Source: WVWW01 sp041568335 (lineage in GTDB: Bacteria > Acidobacteriota > Polarisedimenticolia > Polarisedimenticolales > Polarisedimenticolaceae). Taken from it: 25,162 bases of DNA. Position numbers and translations under genes: made by a program. Below are positions 23,480 through 25,162 of this stretch, piece after piece (position 1 is the first letter of the stretch; each line of letters opens with the position of its first letter). The stretch lies in assembly GCA_041568335.1 (NCBI GenBank), contig JBFFZZ010000011.1:1-25162 (forward strand). The letters run 5' to 3'. The notes below the pieces were generated by a model, which worked only from the letters and a program-made list of their open reading frames with translations, had not been told where the DNA came from and did no database searches.

Positions 23480-24700
23480 TTAGCGTAAGTCGTAGACGAC
23501 GATCTCGTCGTGGTTTCTCAGATAGAGACGGCCGGCGGCGAGCGACGGAGCGGTCCAGCAGAGGCCTTCGAGGGCTTGGACGCTGCCCTTTTCCTTGTAC
23601 CCCTCCGCGTTGGCCTCGAGCATCACGAGCTTGCCGCGGTCCGACAGCACGAACAGGTGCCCGTCGGCGGCGATCAGCGAGCCCTTCCCGAGACCGCGCT
23701 TACCCCAGGCCATCTTGCCGTCCTCGACCGAGATCGCCTTGAGCGTGGCGTTGTCGAAGCCGTAGATCATCCCGTCGTGAACGACGGCCGAGCTGAAGTG
23801 GTTGCGCATGAACGGCTGCTCCCAGATCAACTCGATCTCGCCTTTGCCGTCGGCTTCCTTGACGCGGAACAACCGCGCGCCGATGCCCTCGGCCCCGGAG
23901 ACGTACAGCTTGTCCGGTGGGATGCGAATCGGCATGGCGTGGGTCTCGCCCTGCGGCCACTCGTGAGCCCAAACCTCGCCGCCCTCTTCGTCGACACAGA
24001 CGAGCTGGCTACCGGCGACATAGACGAAGCGCTTGGTCTCGCCGATCTGCACCGGAAGCGCCGAGTTGTAGCCGGCCGGGCCGTCGCCGCGAGACCACAG
24101 GATCTCGCCGGTGTCCTTGTTGAGGCCGAGGTAGTTCTGGCCTTCCGGCCCGCCGGCCTGGACGATGACCTGGTCGCCGTCGACGACCACCGACGTGGAA
24201 TAGCCGAAACGAGGTGTCTCGACGCCGAACTTCTCCCGGAAGTCCATCGACCAGACGATCGATCCGTCGCCCGTCTTCAACGCGGCCAGCGTGCCGTTCG
24301 AGTCCAGCACGTAGACCCGGTCGCCGTGCACGGTGGGCGTGGCCCGCGGACCGTCGCCGAACTCGTTGTTGTAGCGGTCGCCCAACGGGGTGCGCCAGAT
24401 CTCGGAGCCGTCTTTGGTCGACAAGGCGACCGCGACTTCCTTTTCCTGACCGTCGATCTCGATCACATACATGGTGTAAAGCCGGTCGCCGACCACCGAG
24501 ATCGCCGAATAGCCGGGCCCGATCGATTTGCGCCAGACTTCCTTGGGGCCGTTCTCGCCCCACGTCTTCGCCAGCCCCGTCTCGGGCGATACCCCGTCAC
24601 GCTTGACACCGCGAAACTGCGGCCAATCGGCGGCGACGGTCAGCGATGTCGACAGCAACAGCGCGCACACCGCACCAGCGAGAATCATCCTCTTCTTCAA
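23480..24700 (-). CDS. Exported PQQ-binding-like beta-propeller repeat protein
   Basis: The start is TTG 24700: GGAGGA at 24708-24713 is 7 nt away, whereas the in-frame ATG at 24688 is too far (19 nt). The 406-residue product begins MKKRMILAGAVCALLLSTSL and is cleaved near A-A-D-W-P-Q-F-R-G; this W-P-Q-F-R-G-x-x-R-D-G start is typical of PQQ-like propellers. Blade motifs repeat as (V/L)-Y-(V/A)-x-(D/N)-x-x-(G)...A-L-x-x-x-D-G-x-x-x-W, for example TLAALKTGDGSIVWSMDF, YLGLNKDTGEILWSRGDG, KAISVEDGKMAWGKRGLG. There is no dehydrogenase active site or heme motif, so a binding or assembly role is more likely than PQQ-enzyme activity. It is the first gene of a pair with the LolA/DUF1579-like protein, 10 nt downstream. 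Confidence 0.86.
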   Translation of the reverse strand: MKKRMILAGAVCALLLSTSLTVAADWPQFRGVKRDGVSPETGLAKTWGENGPKEVWRKSIGPGYSAISVVGDRLYTMYVIEIDGQEKEVAVALSTKDGSEIWRTPLGDRYNNEFGDGPRATPTVHGDRVYVLDSNGTLAALKTGDGSIVWSMDFREKFGVETPRFGYSTSVVVDGDQVIVQAGGPEGQNYLGLNKDTGEILWSRGDGPAGYNSALPVQIGETKRFVYVAGSQLVCVDEEGGEVWAHEWPQGETHAMPIRIPPDKLYVSGAEGIGARLFRVKEADGKGEIELIWEQPFMRNHFSSAVVHDGMIYGFDNATLKAISVEDGKMAWGKRGLGKGSLIAADGHLFVLSDRGKLVMLEANAEGYKEKGSVQALEGLCWTAPSLAAGRLYLRNHDEIVVYDLR

Positions 24701-24707
24701 TGTTCAG

Positions 24708-24713
24708 TCCTCC
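24708..24713 (-). promoter_or_regulatory. Shine-Dalgarno GGAGGA deciding the TTG start at 24700
   Basis: GGAGGA lies 7 nt before TTG 24698-24700 and 19 nt before the alternative ATG at 24688, so the rare TTG start is favoured. Confidence 0.65.
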
Positions 24714-24731
24714 GCGGAGTCCTTCCGCCAC

Positions 24732-24755
24732 GCAGGATCATACGATAAGTCCTGC
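24732..24755 (-). promoter_or_regulatory. Possible -10 (TATGAT) inside a 6-bp inverted repeat upstream of the PQQ-propeller gene
   Basis: On the minus strand TATGAT (24742-24737) matches the -10 consensus at five of six positions. It is bracketed by GCAGGA (24732-24737) and TCCTGC (24750-24755), an inverted repeat with a 12-nt spacer that could be an operator. No convincing -35 hexamer was found at 16-18 nt, so this is tentative. Confidence 0.3.
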
Positions 24756-24773
24756 ACTGAGTTGCCCCGTCTC

Positions 24774-25162
24774 TCAATACCACTGCCCGCCGGGCTGGAC
24801 CCCGCGCGGCGGCGACACCTCGAGCTGGCGGATCTCGGAGCGCGGGATCGAACGCGTGAGCGGCGTTCGCCTGCGCCATCGCGGGCCCTCCGCGAGCTCC
24901 ACGACCACGACGGTTCCCGGGCGCTCCAGGAGTAGATGGCGCGGTCCCGGCCCCCAGCCGGCCGGTGGGCTTCCCTTCCACGCCAGCGCGACCCGCGGGA
25001 GCAGCTCGTCCGGCCGGTGTAGGATGCGTTCGGCGTCGTAGCTGCCGAAGTGCTTCGCCGCCGACACACCCCAGGAGCCCACCACGAGCGCGAGCAGGGC
25101 CCATCCGGCGCGACCGTGCCGCCAGCACCGGTCCACCCGGACACCGCGCACCCGAGCGATGA
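24774..25162 (-). CDS. Unrecognised small single-pass membrane or exported protein, open at the window edge
   Basis: The minus-strand frame ends at 24774 and has no stop up to the right edge. A GTG at 25151 would give 125 residues, but the true start may lie outside the window. A basic stretch (R-V-D-R-C-W-R-H-G-R) is followed by one hydrophobic segment, A-G-W-A-L-L-A-L-V-V-G-S-W-G-V-S-A-A, then about 90 residues with short beta-prone runs (H-L-L-L-E-R-P-G-T-V-V-V-V-E-L-A) and a Pro/Gly-rich end G-V-Q-P-G-G-Q-W-Y. This looks like an N-in membrane anchor or an uncleaved signal with a small periplasmic domain. Two other minus-strand frames overlap it; this one was chosen for its clean hydrophobic segment. 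Family and function unknown. Confidence 0.5.
   Translation of the reverse strand, partial: IARVRGVRVDRCWRHGRAGWALLALVVGSWGVSAAKHFGSYDAERILHRPDELLPRVALAWKGSPPAGWGPGPRHLLLERPGTVVVVELAEGPRWRRRTPLTRSIPRSEIRQLEVSPPRGVQPGGQWY

Overview
The window is G+C-rich (roughly two thirds by eye), densely coded bacterial chromosome. No gap between genes exceeds about 110-130 bases, and I saw no prophage, rRNA, tRNA or CRISPR. The gene content suggests a Gram-negative, metagenome-type bacterium, most likely Acidobacteriota (Thermoanaerobaculia/Polarisedimenticolia-like) or a close relative. The evidence is an O-antigen-type Wzm/Wzt exporter, ClpS/ClpA/Aat, many Sec-exported beta-propeller and beta-helix proteins, an ECF sigma factor next to a TPR Ser/Thr kinase, and an exported protein with an FN3-like tail ending in a GSYG...ERPP motif. 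The taxonomy is inference from gene content, not from a marker gene.

Layout. 1-640 (+): the tail of an unrecognised gene, then a small exported Sel1-repeat protein. 647-3799 (-): three exported proteins in a likely operon, namely two tandem paralogous parallel beta-helix proteins and a three-repeat/FN3-like protein. 3904-7069 (+): an ECF-type sigma factor and a zinc-finger/kinase/TM/TPR receptor kinase, 7 nt apart. 7066-8742 (-): EttA-type ABC-F translation factor whose second Walker A lysine is replaced by Asn. 8759-12673 (-): a LolA-like exported protein, a 1031-aa Asp-box (VPS10/BNR-like) propeller protein and a strong intrinsic terminator. 12799-13596 (-): TerC-family membrane protein. 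13625-14098 (+): YbaK-type aminoacyl-tRNA deacylase. 14100-14184: a palindromic REP/MITE-like element between convergent genes. 14170-18804 (-): wzm-wzt-glycosyltransferase-Kbl-like PLP enzyme, tightly packed. 18901-22212 (-): clpS-clpA-aat. 22288-24700 (-): PQQ-type propeller and LolA-like/DUF1579-like exported proteins. 24774-25162 (-): an unrecognised small membrane protein open at the window edge.

How they work together. The clpS-clpA-aat operon holds a compact Leu/N-degron pathway: Aat tags proteins with Leu/Phe, ClpS recognises the tag, and ClpA unfolds the substrate for ClpP, which is not in the window. The sigma factor and zinc-finger kinase look like a signalling pair. The Wzm/Wzt/glycosyltransferase genes form a surface-polysaccharide export unit that carries an unexpected amino-acid-metabolism-type enzyme. 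The remaining genes are mostly exported proteins of unknown function. Much of the window is ordinary housekeeping. The points most worth a second look are the palindromic element that supplies the stop codon of the Kbl-like gene, the EttA Walker A substitution, the fused zinc-finger kinase, and the two LolA-like/propeller gene pairs.
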